Source: Casuarina equisetifolia
Lineage: Eukaryota > Streptophyta > Magnoliopsida > Fagales > Casuarinaceae
NCBI GenBank assembly: GCA_028551475.1
Contig: CM052357.1
Coordinates: 3,596,001 to 3,660,000 of the forward strand
Length of the DNA stretch: 64,000 nt
Direction of reading: 5' to 3'
The position numbers were made by a program, and so were the translations under genes. The notes beneath the pieces were generated by a model that worked only from the letters and a program-made list of their open reading frames with translations, made no database searches and was not told where the DNA came from. Shown one piece after another: positions 48,299 to 60,040 of this stretch; position 1 is the first letter of the stretch; each line of letters starts with the position of its first letter.

Positions 48299-49540
48299 GC
48301 CCCTCCAACCCCAATGGTTGATAAGCTTAAGCTTGGTTAACCAAAACTACAATTCTACACTCTTTGTATTTGTTTTCTTAAACAATTATGCTAAATGGAA
48401 ATACAAACCTAAAAAATTAATTGAAGAAGCTTTTGTTTTGGCCGTGGACATTTTGGTAAGGAAAAAGGGAAGTTTGTGAATAACTTAAACTTTGTTAGTT
48501 GCTTCCTTAAAGTCTTTATATTCAAAAAGTTTAGAGATGGTATATTAACTGTTATAAGAAAAGGCTATATGATTATGTGATCAACCTATTAAGCAAAAGT
48601 ATTTGTAAATATTAGCAAATTCATTTATATGCCAAGATCTAAAACCTAATGTTGCGTGGTAGTTGGATGTATATTCATATTAGCATTAGTCACTATTGGC
48701 AAATCTTAAACCCTTGGTAGGTTGAGGGGGTGAGTTGCTTGAGAGGCATGAAGGCAATGGTAGATTTGATTATGGAGTGTATCAACTTCAATACAAGGAC
48801 AAACCAATGATTTTATCATTTAGTAGAATTATATGACTAGGGATGGGAGTGGTAATTTGGATAGGCCAATCTAGAGCAACATGTTTAAGGCATGATATTA
48901 AACTTTTTATAAAGGTTTTGGTTTCTTTGGGAGCCTTTGTTAGATATATAAGCAAATTTTCTCAATCAAAATCCAATAATAGATCTCATAAATAAAAACC
49001 AAATTTCCTTATTTAGATACTTGGGAAAAAGTTTTCCAGAATAGGTTTTAGCCTACCAAAAGATTTTTCTTTTTGTTAGGTGAGGGGATGGGTTTAAAAA
49101 AAAAAGTCATTTCTTTAGTTGAAGTCAAGAAAATTTAAACAAGGTTATCCTAATCCAATAATGACAAAACCATATTACAATAAGCATAATCAACTGTAGT
49201 GTCCAAAATGTACCCAAGACTCTAGGGACTTTCACCAATAATCTTGCCGTTGACATAGTGGTCCTAGTTCAAAAAACAAGAAAAAAATTACTTATACAAT
49301 AATCAATAAAGAATCCAGGATCTAGTGGATCATTAGCTTGTCGTTGTTTAAAAGTTTTTTACATGTCCCATCATTTTAAGTTAGGGATGTGAATCTTTGC
49401 CTACAAAATGAAGGTGTTGCACTTGAACTTGTTTTTCTAATACCAGCTAAAAAGGTATTTAGCCTATGGCTTTAGCCAACAACAAACAACCAAGTTACTT
49501 ATGGAGTGCACTAAACCAAGTGGCGTCTGAGTAACCAGTG
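48299..49540. other. Unassigned DNA between the copia nest and unit C
   Basis: No gene recognised. It is probably made of further unrecognised repeats. Confidence 0.4.
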
Positions 49541-49544
49541 GAAA

Positions 49545-52500
49545 AAAGAGCCAGCATCCAGTTTTACTTTTCAAGCATACAATATTATCGTTGTACTTGA
49601 ATCTTTCGCTTTTTTCAGATTTACCAACCGGAACGGAAATTTCTCACTCAAAAGAAGAGATACCAAAGTTGTACATTTACTATGTTTGCCACCTACAAGA
49701 TATATCATGTACTGGGCTGCCATTGGGCTGTACAGGGATGAATTGAGCTTGATTTGATCCAAAGAAACTTTGCAACCTATTTATGGTAGAATAGTTAGAC
49801 TTGTGAAAGAACTTCTTTTAACCTTGCTTGTTAGCTTGGTAGTAACTAGTCCTAGTGTGGGGTTTTCACCTTCATTTGGGTGCAAGTTGGCAGATATAAA
49901 AGCTTATAAAAGCTAGTGATATATATGTGTTGAAATTTAATAGAAAAAAGGAGAAATGGAATATTATTTTGCCCACAATCTAGTCAAATATCAACAAAGT
50001 AAGAAAATGAGAAGGTTTCTCTTCTTGTTTCATTCAAGAATCAAACCTAAGTGCATAAGCTTCAAGGTAAAGGACTAATATTGTGGTGCCATAATATTAG
50101 AAATGGTTCAACTTTATTCTTTAGAATCAATTATTAATAATAGTGAGATACAAAAACATATAAGGACAACAAGTCAAGATATTAGTAACATAAAACAATT
50201 ATTTTTTAACACACCCCCTTACCAAGAGCATGACGAAATCACAATAATTTAGTTATGAGTGATAGGGCAATGAAGTAAAGCACTAGAGACCCAATCCATG
50301 ACGAGGTCACACTTGAACTTGAATCATGATTTCATGTTAGAAATTATTCAACTTTCTTTCTTAAAATTGCTGTTATTAAGAGAGAAAGACCAATATTTCA
50401 GTGACGTAGAATAGCCATTATTTTCTATACAATAAATGTTGAATCGAGGTACTTTACATGTTCCACCCCAAAGGAAAATAGTTAAAGTATAGACAACGCG
50501 GCAAAACCTTTCATCCCATCACTAGTTTCTGTCCAAAACATGCTGAAACCTGTCTGCAGCTTTTGGTCGTTCAGCATATGTGTTGCACATTTGAACATGG
50601 CAATGCTACATCTCATGCTTTCACACTTCAAGTAGTTGGTCAATTCTCGTTCGGTGATGCAAGCTAGATCAGAGGATCAACCGTATTTTTCTAACTAAGT
50701 GCATGAACATTACCATAAATACGGTTGGTGAAAGCAACGATATATTTTGATCAAGTTGTTCTTTATATTTTAGCATCCAAGGCACAAATGCTGGCAGATA
50801 TGATTTGTATCTTCTCGTGTGAACACGCATTCAAATTTAACCATGTGGAGGACAAGAGGAATCAAATCGGACTAAATGGATTCGGTAAAAGGTTATCCAG
50901 CATCAAATTTCTACGCCAAATGGTTTCTTTTCCTTTTCTCTTTCCCTTCTGTCATTGTCGTTTCTAGATGGTTGTTTGGTCAGTAGAGAACCTTATGCAC
51001 GCTAATCTAGTCGTTTTTATTGACTCTCTTCGTCTTTGCTAGCTACCAAAGACAATCTCACTTTTTTCTTTTCAGAAAGGTGAAGTTGTTCACATTTTGC
51101 GCATAAAGCTAAAGTGTTTAACATACAAGGGGCTAAGACTTTTGTGGGTGGCCCTTTTTTGAAAATTAGTTGAAGCTCGTCCATAAAAGGCATATTAACC
51201 TGTTTGTAGCTGTTCTTCTTGAAAATAGATGATTTCGAATATCGAGAAACATGAGAATTTTTTAATAGTTAGCTAAATTTGAGCAACATAAATTGAAAGT
51301 TTAGCTTTGTTGGAGTGTCCAATATGACTGATAATCTAATATGTAATCTTCTGTACATAAACAAAGTGTTAATCTATTTATAAGCCAATTTGAAGTAATA
51401 AATGAGTTCTTTATTGTGGAGTCCTCAATGTATAAGTCTTAAATTCAACTTCACTGTTGTCACCAGTAGAATTAAAGTCTTATGTATTCTTTTGTAGCCA
51501 TACTACCTGAATGGAGAAACCGAGGCAAACTTCTTTGGCTTGGATTACTAAACAGTTGAATGGAGAATCTTTATTGAAGAACTAACATCTTTGCTGCATT
51601 GTGGAGATATTCTGAAATCTAGTCAATCCTACAAATCTATTCATCTGATTTCTATTTCTTCAAAGTTAAGCATGTTATCCAAGCACTTGTTGCTATGCAT
51701 GTGTATACTGGGATTCAACAAATATATAGCCTAGTAATAATTCTTTTCTTATAGCCTTGCCGCTCGAGCAGATCAAAGGATCAAAGGATCAAAGGATCAA
51801 AGTTTGTCACGGCAAGGTTTCCCTTATTGATTCTGGTCATAAGCATTGATTGCTGGAAATGTACTTTTGTCTCCATGTCCAGGACAACAATCCTTCCACA
51901 CATGACTGGTCCCACAGATGCCTTCTAAATGAGCATACAAACCCATCCATGTGGAAGGTACATGGAATCAAATCAGCATATGGTGAGTCGGCACCAGATA
52001 TTTGGATATGATATGTTCTTTTGCCAAATCTTTTGGCGTTGTTAGTCTACGTGTTTCTTCTTCTGCCATTCTTTCTTGATCTGATTATATTGTCTGAATT
52101 GATATTGATTAGCTTTCTTCAATAATGTGATATGCAATCCATATCGTCAATGTCCCTCATCATGATATTCCTTCATCAAGGATTTAAGAAACTCTTTGAT
52201 GTTTTTATCTTTCCTTTTTTCTTCATCTTTTGTTTTCATTTGTGGTGGTTCTGTTTCTTGTCTTTGCTCAGAAAAGCACGATAAATAAAAATATGCCTAT
52301 GATTTAGAAGAATAATGGTTTTCATATGATTCTAATTCCCTTTTCATATCTTTGGGTACCAATTTGTCGAAGAAGCAAAATGTGCATATGATTGAAAGAG
52401 AATCACGATGATATCCTATATTTTATGTGTCACATATTCAAGTATTCGTTGGACTTCGAATAGTTTTGAATGTTGTGTTGCACGAAGGTTAGGTAGACAT

Positions 52501-55063
52501 CCACGATGATGCATCACTGTTGCTCCTGTGCATACAGCCTACCACTTGTTGAAAGACACGTAGAGCTCCAAAAAATGGACACCAGAAACTTACTCGAACT
52601 GTCAGGGCACCTAAAACTTGCTGTATGGGACCATTCCTGCAGATGATGCATAAGCTGCAACCCTAAGCATCATTCCTTTATGACATGGTGGCCCAGCAAG
52701 AACAGGAGAAGATAAATATAACCATTGGTTTGAAAGCAACATGACTGATCTTTTCCAGTTGATGGAGCTCATTTTGTCACTTATTATGAACTTTCTTGAT
52801 TGAATATGAGATGGGATAGATAAGGCTGTCGGTCGTCACCATTGACATCAATTTCTGTGGGTATTAGAGGTTTAGTTCAAAATTAAAAATCTGCCAGGAC
52901 CCCCAGAAAGTTCCCTTCTAACATACGTATAATCTCTACTGGCTAAGCCGGTATTGTTTTCTTCTTCTGTCCTTATTGTGCTGTTTCATGGCTTAGTTGT
53001 GACCATTGTGGAAATTTATGGAAAGGATGGAAGTAACTGAAACACTTCCTTAAAAATTACTTGAGTCAATTTCAAGCATACTGAAATTGTTCCCACATTT
53101 AGATGACACATATGATTAGAGAAGTTAATAAAACAATATTACTGCTGCAATATGCAACTATTTTTGTTCTTATTAACATTGGCTTGTAAGGAGAATGACT
53201 AATTTTTCTTATATCGAAAATGTTAGAAGAATATTCAATCTATGGAGTTAACGTACTATGGTTTTACACCATGCTCCTTGTATTCTCACATAAGTCTGAC
53301 ATTTAGGTCAGCTCGTGTTATCAATATAATTGAACAAGACTCAGTTCTTTTTTTTTTAAGAAAAAAAGAAAACAAAAATATCAAACAAGAGTTTGGCAAC
53401 ATTGGGACATGCATTGTCTTCAATAATACACTAAACCTCTTTCTCTTCCCAAGAAAAGAGTGAAAGAACCCAAAAAGTGGAATATCTTCTGTTCCATTCG
53501 AAGAACAAATTTAATTGAGGTTCTCATTTATTTGTACTTTTGTTACCTTTAACATAGAGCTTAACTGCCTAGATATTGTTTTTATAAGCATACTCACGGC
53601 CTCATATCTGGCGTTTTGGCCTTGTAGGCCCTATGCACCAAAACTTCAAACAATTGCAACATAGCACCGCACCTGTCCACCTGCAGTATGGTCTTTGCAG
53701 ATTTATATAGCTGATAGCTGGTGCTGATTCTGGTCCTTGCTGGAAAAGAGAAGAATAAACAAATGAAACAGAAGAAAAAGGTGACAACGATGGTTGGAAT
53801 AACATTGTCCTTGGAACCCCACCTCTGCTTGAAGGAAACAAGAATATTTTCCCCGGACCACCACCTCTGCTCGAAGGGACCAACCAGGTTCTTTCTCTGT
53901 CGAATTCTTTTATTCTAAAGAGTCAGTAATTTCTGTGCTCTTACCTTGGAGATGTTTGATACTCCAAGTTACAAGGAGTCCGAGCAGCTTTCAGCATTTT
54001 TCTATTCTTCCTTTTTTTAAACTTCCATGCGTGCCCCACCGGCAGCAGAATTCGAAAAACACTCATGAAAATCAGTGTAGCTTTTGGGATGCCAACTTTC
54101 TGGTTCAAACCAGCAAGTGACCCTGAGATGCCAGCTTTGATTTTATCAGCTCAAGCGCTTGGGGCCTGGTGATTCTTGATATGCTTATCGTGATGAAAGC
54201 TGGTACTATTTTTGTGGTATGGAAAGCACCAAGAGATGCCGAACAGACTGCCTAAACAGAACACATTTCCACTAGCTCTCGGAATGTCCTGGAAGTGCCA
54301 GACAAACATGATGTCAAAATGAATCAAAGTTTGCAACTTGGAGGATACTGTCTCACGTTTGAGCTCATTAAAAACCTCTTTATTTGACGTGGAACTTTAC
54401 AATTCACCCATCTGCATTTACAGGAAAACTTAAATGCAAGATGGATGGATGAAACTTCACCAGTCACCCATCTCCATTTACAAGATATGCTCTTCACTCA
54501 AACCAGCACCTTTAATGTACCATGCTTTGACTGCAAATTCCAAGAGGATGACTCGTAGATATTTACGTTCTTGAAAAAAGGAGAACCTCAAGCATCAAAC
54601 GCAGATCTGGGAGAATAATGCTTAGCGGATAATATTGGCCACCCCATGCAAGATGCTGATCTAATTCTGGCGTCCTAACTTAACACAGCAGCAGAGTAGG
54701 ATATGATAGATGTAACAACTAGAGGAGAACCCTCTCCTCCTTACACATGGAAGCAGTTCCTAAGTTGGTAAGTGCTCTGCAATGATGGAGGCGATGACGA
54801 CAATGCCTTACTGTGTGTCACTGCGGAAAAAGTTTGACAAGGAACCAATATTTTATGATTCTGCAGAGTCGAATGAATGCTGCAGGTTGAGACGGCTTGA
54901 AAGGCAATAAAACAGGGTTGTCCGATCGGAGCACAGGGGGACACTGCTGACATATAGTCAGGAGGCCTAGAATGATCTTGCGGTGGTTAGATTGTCGGTT
55001 ACTACTTTCACATTGGAACGGAGGCAAAACGAGACTGCATTGATGACATGGGAAAGTGCGAGT
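49545..55063 (+). repeat. Segmental duplication unit C
   Basis: Matches unit B from 31758 to 35040 (here 49545-52635), then carries about 800 bp absent from B (52640-53420), then matches A and B again (53430-55063). Just left of the right block it shares with A, but not with B, the text around AAACCTCTTT ... AAAAGAGTGAA (28755 in A, 53430 in C). It lacks about 335 bp present in A and B, at the joint GCAGTTCC/TAAGTTGG near 54757. No intact gene was found in it. Confidence 0.85.
51771..51802 (+). repeat. Four copies of an 8-bp unit (gatcaaag)
   Basis: Perfect tandem run; unit B has only two copies at the same place. Confidence 0.95.
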
Positions 55064-57179
55064 ACATTTGTTAAATATTTATCTAAAATTACAATAAACC
55101 GTTTAGTTTTAAATAATCATTTTTTAAAATATTTGAAAGACACAAAGAATCCGTGACCAGCCTACTTTTTAAGGACACCCATCAATGTACAACATTGTCT
55201 TGAAGTTAAGAACTGCGCACCAATAGAACCCATAAACAAATTTATACGGGCAAGGCTTACGGAATTTACCTATTAAAAAGTTTAAAATTAACTTATGAAT
55301 TAGAAGAATAATTTTTATATTTAAATTTAAATATTATATAATAATATAACATATATTGAGTATACCTTAAATTCAAAATTAAATAGGGTGTAAAGAATGT
55401 TCCACATACTGAACATATTTATTGAATTCAAAGTTGAACTTAGATATAAAATACTAAAAAGCCCAAAATTCAATTTAAGAGCTAATTCATAAGTTTAAAT
55501 GACAATTTCTACATTTAAATATTATCTAATGATAGCTTATTTTTATATAAAACTTTCTTCCTCGATAGTACTTGTATTGGGTTAAGACCTAATACTCATT
55601 GTTTATTGCATTGCTAAAACATGAAAGTGTTTTAGTGAAAACTTCACGTATAAAAGATACAATCTTAGAATAATATTTAAATATAAAAAATATACCCTTT
55701 ACTGTTTAAGTAGTCTTTTAAATTAGATTATAGACCTATTTAATAAAAAGTACGCAAGAGTAGCATGGCATATGTGGGGTTGTGGTGGATCACTCAAAAG
55801 GGCGGCTCCAAAGTTTTTCAACTTGAATATAGTAAAACCAGCCAAGTGTTAAGGATTAATGAGATTTAATACCAAGGTCAGCCCCTAGGCAATATTGTTG
55901 GAGACCTAAGTGGATCCTGATGAAGGAAAGCCATTAGTGCCACTATTCCCATAAGCTTCCATTAAACTTGTTTCTCTCATTCATTTAACGTGGTGCGCCA
56001 CTAGTTTCTTCATTTCATATTTTTCAAGAATCGATTCAATACAATTTCACCACTACAATATTACTCAAAAGAAAGAATATTTGCTTTATCTTTTCATGGC
56101 TTTGGAAACTTTTATAATGTTAGGGTACATACTCCTATACTTTGATACATTAAATTTTATTAAACGTAAACCCTCACTTGTTAGGAGATGAAGTAGATTT
56201 AACTTATTTTCTCATCTTGAAAGTGGTCAACATAGAGCATTAATTTACTTAAAAGAAGGTAAAAAAAATTGTTAAAACTAATATCCCCACTTGTTGAAAG
56301 ATGAAGCAGACGTAACTCATTTTCTCATCTTGAAAGTGGTCAACATAGAGCATTAGGATTACTTATATTATCCAACCGTTGCATGACATTATTCAAAGTA
56401 ATGATAATGCTGCTTTTAGCCTGACAACATAGTGATAGCTTGCGTGGTGTTGCCAAATTTGCGCAAATATTAGGTGGTTGAGTATTCGAATTATATTAAT
56501 ATTTGACCGACTACAAGCAAGACACACTTCGGTATGTCTCTTTGAATATTTCCATTGCCCAACGTCTCATCGGTGCCCACTACTTGATAAGAATACAGGA
56601 GCTGCAAGCGATTAAGGTTTCTTTAGTTAAGCAACTCAGAAATCGAGTGGCCATTCCCCTTTCCCTTTCTTTGCTTTCTCAAGATCGAAATTTAAGTTGG
56701 GTAGTTGACAATGATTTAATAATCAGCAAAAGAAGCAATTGGTAACAAAGCAGACCACATGAAGTAACACCTTAAAAAACCTATAATGTCGGCTACACGA
56801 ATCACCCCAACTAAGGAAAAGGTAGAGTACTAGTGACTTGAAGACTAAAACTTTTGCAGACACCTAGCAACACCTCTTGTGACACCAAAAGACAATACAC
56901 CAAGAGAAGACAAACTATTAATGTGACATTAAACACAATATCCAGTAATACATTAAACAAGGTCTTACTTGAAAACATATTCAAATTTTTTTCTTTTCTT
57001 TTCTTATTTTTGAACCAAGTACACTGAACATGTATATTCATGTGTTAAGAGGACATTGAACAAATCCTTTGTTTTTTTAGTGCAAAAAGGTAAGTTTGAA
57101 TTTATAGATTTTTAATGTATAAAATTATAAGGACATTACAAAAGTTATTAAGTTTCAAAAATATGGAGTTCACTCAAAC
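55064..57179. other. Intergenic, AT-rich
   Basis: No gene recognised. An 80-codon ORF at 56503-56745 (RYVSLNISIAQRLIGAHYLI) is unassigned and has no context. Confidence 0.4.
56164..56365 (+). repeat. Direct duplication, period about 117 bp
   Basis: ACTTGTTAGGAGATGAAG ... CTCATCTTGAAAGTGGTCAA ... CATAGAGCATTA occurs at 56175-56250 and, with a few changes, at 56287-56363. Confidence 0.85.
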
Positions 57180-57620
57180 TGACATTTTTTTAGAAAAATT
57201 TTATATTTCAAAGTAAAGAAGCACTTGTATAATTTTTTTTATTGTTGCTAACATGATTAAAATATCAATTGTTTTACTCCAAAAATGTATTTTATTGCGT
57301 TTAATCCATATATAGTGAATACAAGTTAAAAATAATATTTTAAGAAGTTTAGTTCCAATTTCTTTCCTTAATAATTCTTTTTTTTTAAATTGGTCAGGTG
57401 CTCTTTTACCTTGGAAAATCAAACAATTACCTCATGGTGAATTAGCCACACCCACAAATGATATAAATACTACTGTTGCTTTAGCTTTACTCACGTCATT
57501 AGCATATAGGGCATTGTGGCGTTGAACAAGTCTTTTTTTATTTGGTGCTCTAAATTGGACAATTAAAAGGGCTGATTTTACGAGATTAATAGACAATATT
57601 TGGTGGGATAAGGATTAATT
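57180..57620 (-). mobile_element. LINE (L1-type) relic, extreme 3' part
   Basis: A 73-codon minus-strand piece ([20 protein letters not shown]) resembles the last part of plant L1 ORF2, after the zinc-binding domain, like the relics at 27560-28615 and 44345-45355. The 5' boundary is not visible. Confidence 0.5.
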
Positions 57621-58140
57621 CTTTCCTATATTGATAGTACTCAATTGATCAAAACTATAGGATAGAACTAAGGTTCTAGGATTATATTTTTTATTGATAA
57701 ATTTACAAATTAAATTTTAGAGCTTTCCAAATTGATATTCGATGTCAATCTCTTCATCAATATAAATGATAGAAAAAATTATGATAACATACTTGTAATC
57801 TTGATTAAAGAGTGGCTAAAAGATGACCACATAATAAAACAAAAGGAAATGAAACTATGTTTCAAATTTATCAGACTAAAAGCGAACCTTTAAAAGGTTC
57901 TAACTTTGTTTGTCATTTTTTACTTGGTTTATTGCTTTCCACTTCATCCTCGTGATACTTCCATTATGGAAGTTAAAAAGATAACAAACGAGTATAACCC
58001 ATAATGAGGAGTGCAAGCACATATAAGTCGGCCACGAAGTGTTCACGTGAACATGACAAGAAGCCCATTGAACTTTCCACAATAATAATATTCGACTCTT
58101 TATTTTCCATGGACAGGTTTTCCCGCAGCTGGAATTAAAA
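57621..58140. other. Intergenic
   Basis: Nothing recognised up to the CT-microsatellite region, apart from the possible second exon mentioned under the next entry. Confidence 0.35.
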
Positions 58141-58420
58141 AGTAACAAGCATACATCATTCAGTTCGTCATGGTCCATATACTCGGGACTGGAACTCTTC
58201 TCTCTCTCTCCATCTCTCTCTCTCTCTCTCTCTCCCCCCACCTTCTTCAAGCTCCTCACCAGGGACGTGGAAGCTCGAGCTCCCTGCATGGGAAGCGGGG
58301 ACCTGTGAACGCCGCTTTCGCCGAGATCCCATTACCTGAGATTTCGGCTTCTTGTCAGGCGAAGCTACACCTACGAAGCCTTAGCGGAGGTTTTGTCGGA
58401 GTCTGACAGGACCAGCCACA
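57976..58420 (-). other. Possible gene start, GC-rich segment with CT microsatellite
   Basis: 58250-58420 is the most CpG-rich stretch of the right-hand third. On the minus strand an ATG at 58289 gives MQGARASTSLVRSLKK before a donor-like AAG/GTGGGG. A (GA)n run lies just inside, and an acceptor-like TTTTTAATTCCAG near 58130 leads into LRENLSMENKESNIIIVESS and on to a stop near 57980. I do not recognise the protein and the joint is a guess. It could instead be a 5' UTR or promoter of another gene. Confidence 0.2.
58198..58236. repeat. (TC)n microsatellite
   Basis: About 18 TC units with one interruption. Confidence 0.9.
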
Positions 58421-59330
58421 GTGTTGTATATTCTATCGATGTGTTTGTTTTCTTCCTTCTTCCTCTGACTGATTACCATTCATCTCTCGCGGCTTGACCT
58501 TTTTCTTGGAGTTTTGCTAATGGCCCTCTTGGCTTTTAGTCCAAATCCACCTGGATTTCACGTGGACTCCATGCCTGTTTCCACCTCCCGGGCCCTTGAG
58601 CTTCCCCCATGTTTATTATGGTGTGGGCAAGACGCCAGCTTTCGCTGCTAAACATTAGAGTATGTTTTTAATTTCTTAACAATATCACACTATAAAAATA
58701 AAATATCATGTCCGTACTGTGTTATGAGAGGTTTTAAAGATTATCTTCATTTGTGATTTATTGAGAAATTTATTATTTAACTCAAACCATAATTCAGATT
58801 ATATGTTTTTATAATATGGGTGTATTACTTACATTGCAACACACTATATATTATGATGATTCACTTAGTATTATATTATAGGATAATTTATAAACTCAAA
58901 TTAATAACAACTTATAATAGTATTAAAGAAGCAATTGAATTTAATATTATATTAAAATATTATTATCTAACTTAAATCTCAATTTATGAACTAATGAAAT
59001 TTCCTTTCATTTGACATAGATTTGGTCACAAATTGATAGAATCCTCTGTCATAATAGTTTACCTTCCAAATCAACCTTAATATTATATTGTGTAGACAAT
59101 TTACAAATTCAAATTAATAAGAGGTCATAAAAATATTAAAGAAGTACTTAAATTTTAATATCATTTTAAACATGAGATGACTGCCTCATCGTAGCAAAGT
59201 AGATTTATTTCATACATGGGTTATTTTTTAATTTATAAAATTAGAAATCTTTCTACGGTGAAAAAGAAGAAGAAAAATGATGAGTGAGAACCTTAAAAAG
59301 AAAAGTACACGGCATGGGGCGGTGGGAGGC
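58421..59330. other. Intergenic with a diverged direct repeat
   Basis: Segment 58866-58960 (ATTTATAAACTCAAATTAATAA ... ATTAAAGAAG) recurs at 59079-59172 with substitutions, a period of about 213 bp. A 43-codon ORF at 58519 (MALLAFSPNPPGFHVDSMPV) is unsupported. Confidence 0.5.
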
Positions 59331-59645
59331 CTGTTAAGTTGTCTTTGTGGAAAGCCAAGAGAAAAAGCATTTGCGATATCAAGAAGAAAGATTCTTGTGC
59401 GGTTTTAAGACGACAGACAAAGCAAGGACGTGATTTAACTGCTCAGAATTGGATGTATAATTTATTACCACAACGTCTTATCAGTGAAAAGCAACCCCAG
59501 CCGGGTTTGTCTTCAGCCAAAGACAAGCCATTGATGAAGCTTAACCACATGTGTATGTTTGTGTACGATGCAGCAGGCTGCCCTATCTGCATGTGTAAAT
59601 CATATATAATTCGAAGATGCTTAAAATTGTTAACCATCTTCTAAA
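59331..59645 (+). other. Open stretch, unassigned
   Basis: A frame of about 100 codons begins without an ATG (LWKAKRKSICDIKKKDS ... MFVYDAAGCPICMCKSYI). The region is less AT-rich than the flanks. No family recognised and no splice context established. Confidence 0.2.
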
Positions 59646-59963
59646 AGATAAGTTTAGGAAGATTATCTCCTAAATAAAGAAAATCAAAATAATACTTAAA
59701 TAATATAAGATATATAAGTTTTCTTTGTCATAAATAAGGATATGTTATAGTGAATTCTTTTATAGTGTACCAAAAGATGTTTTTGTCATATATCAAAAAT
59801 ATCATGATAAGATACAAATAATATATGATATACATCATTTTCAATAATCTTTTGTTACATCAGTCAGACAATCAATCATGTTGACGATAAGATGTAATGT
59901 CAATATCACTAATCTTATCAATCATATATATTAAACATAACCTAGAGAATTGGTTAGTCAGCA

Positions 59964-60040
59964 TGTGACTTAGTTGGAGCTGATGCTGTATTGGTAGAAT
60001 ATTGACTTGTGTGTCCCGGATTCAAATCTCCTCACCTTAA
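59964..60040 (+). mobile_element. tRNA-derived SINE-like sequence
   Basis: A box A-like TGACTTAGTTGG (59966-59977) and a box B-like GGATTCAAATC (60018-60028) are about 40 bases apart, the layout of an internal pol III promoter. The surrounding text is not a functional tRNA, since no acceptor stem pairs. Plant SINE heads of this kind are common. The 3' end was not found. Confidence 0.5.

Noticed and set aside
58262-58300. GAGCTCCCTGCATGG resembling parts of miR319/miR160 sequences
   Set aside because: Only a partial match and no opposing arm forming a precursor was found.
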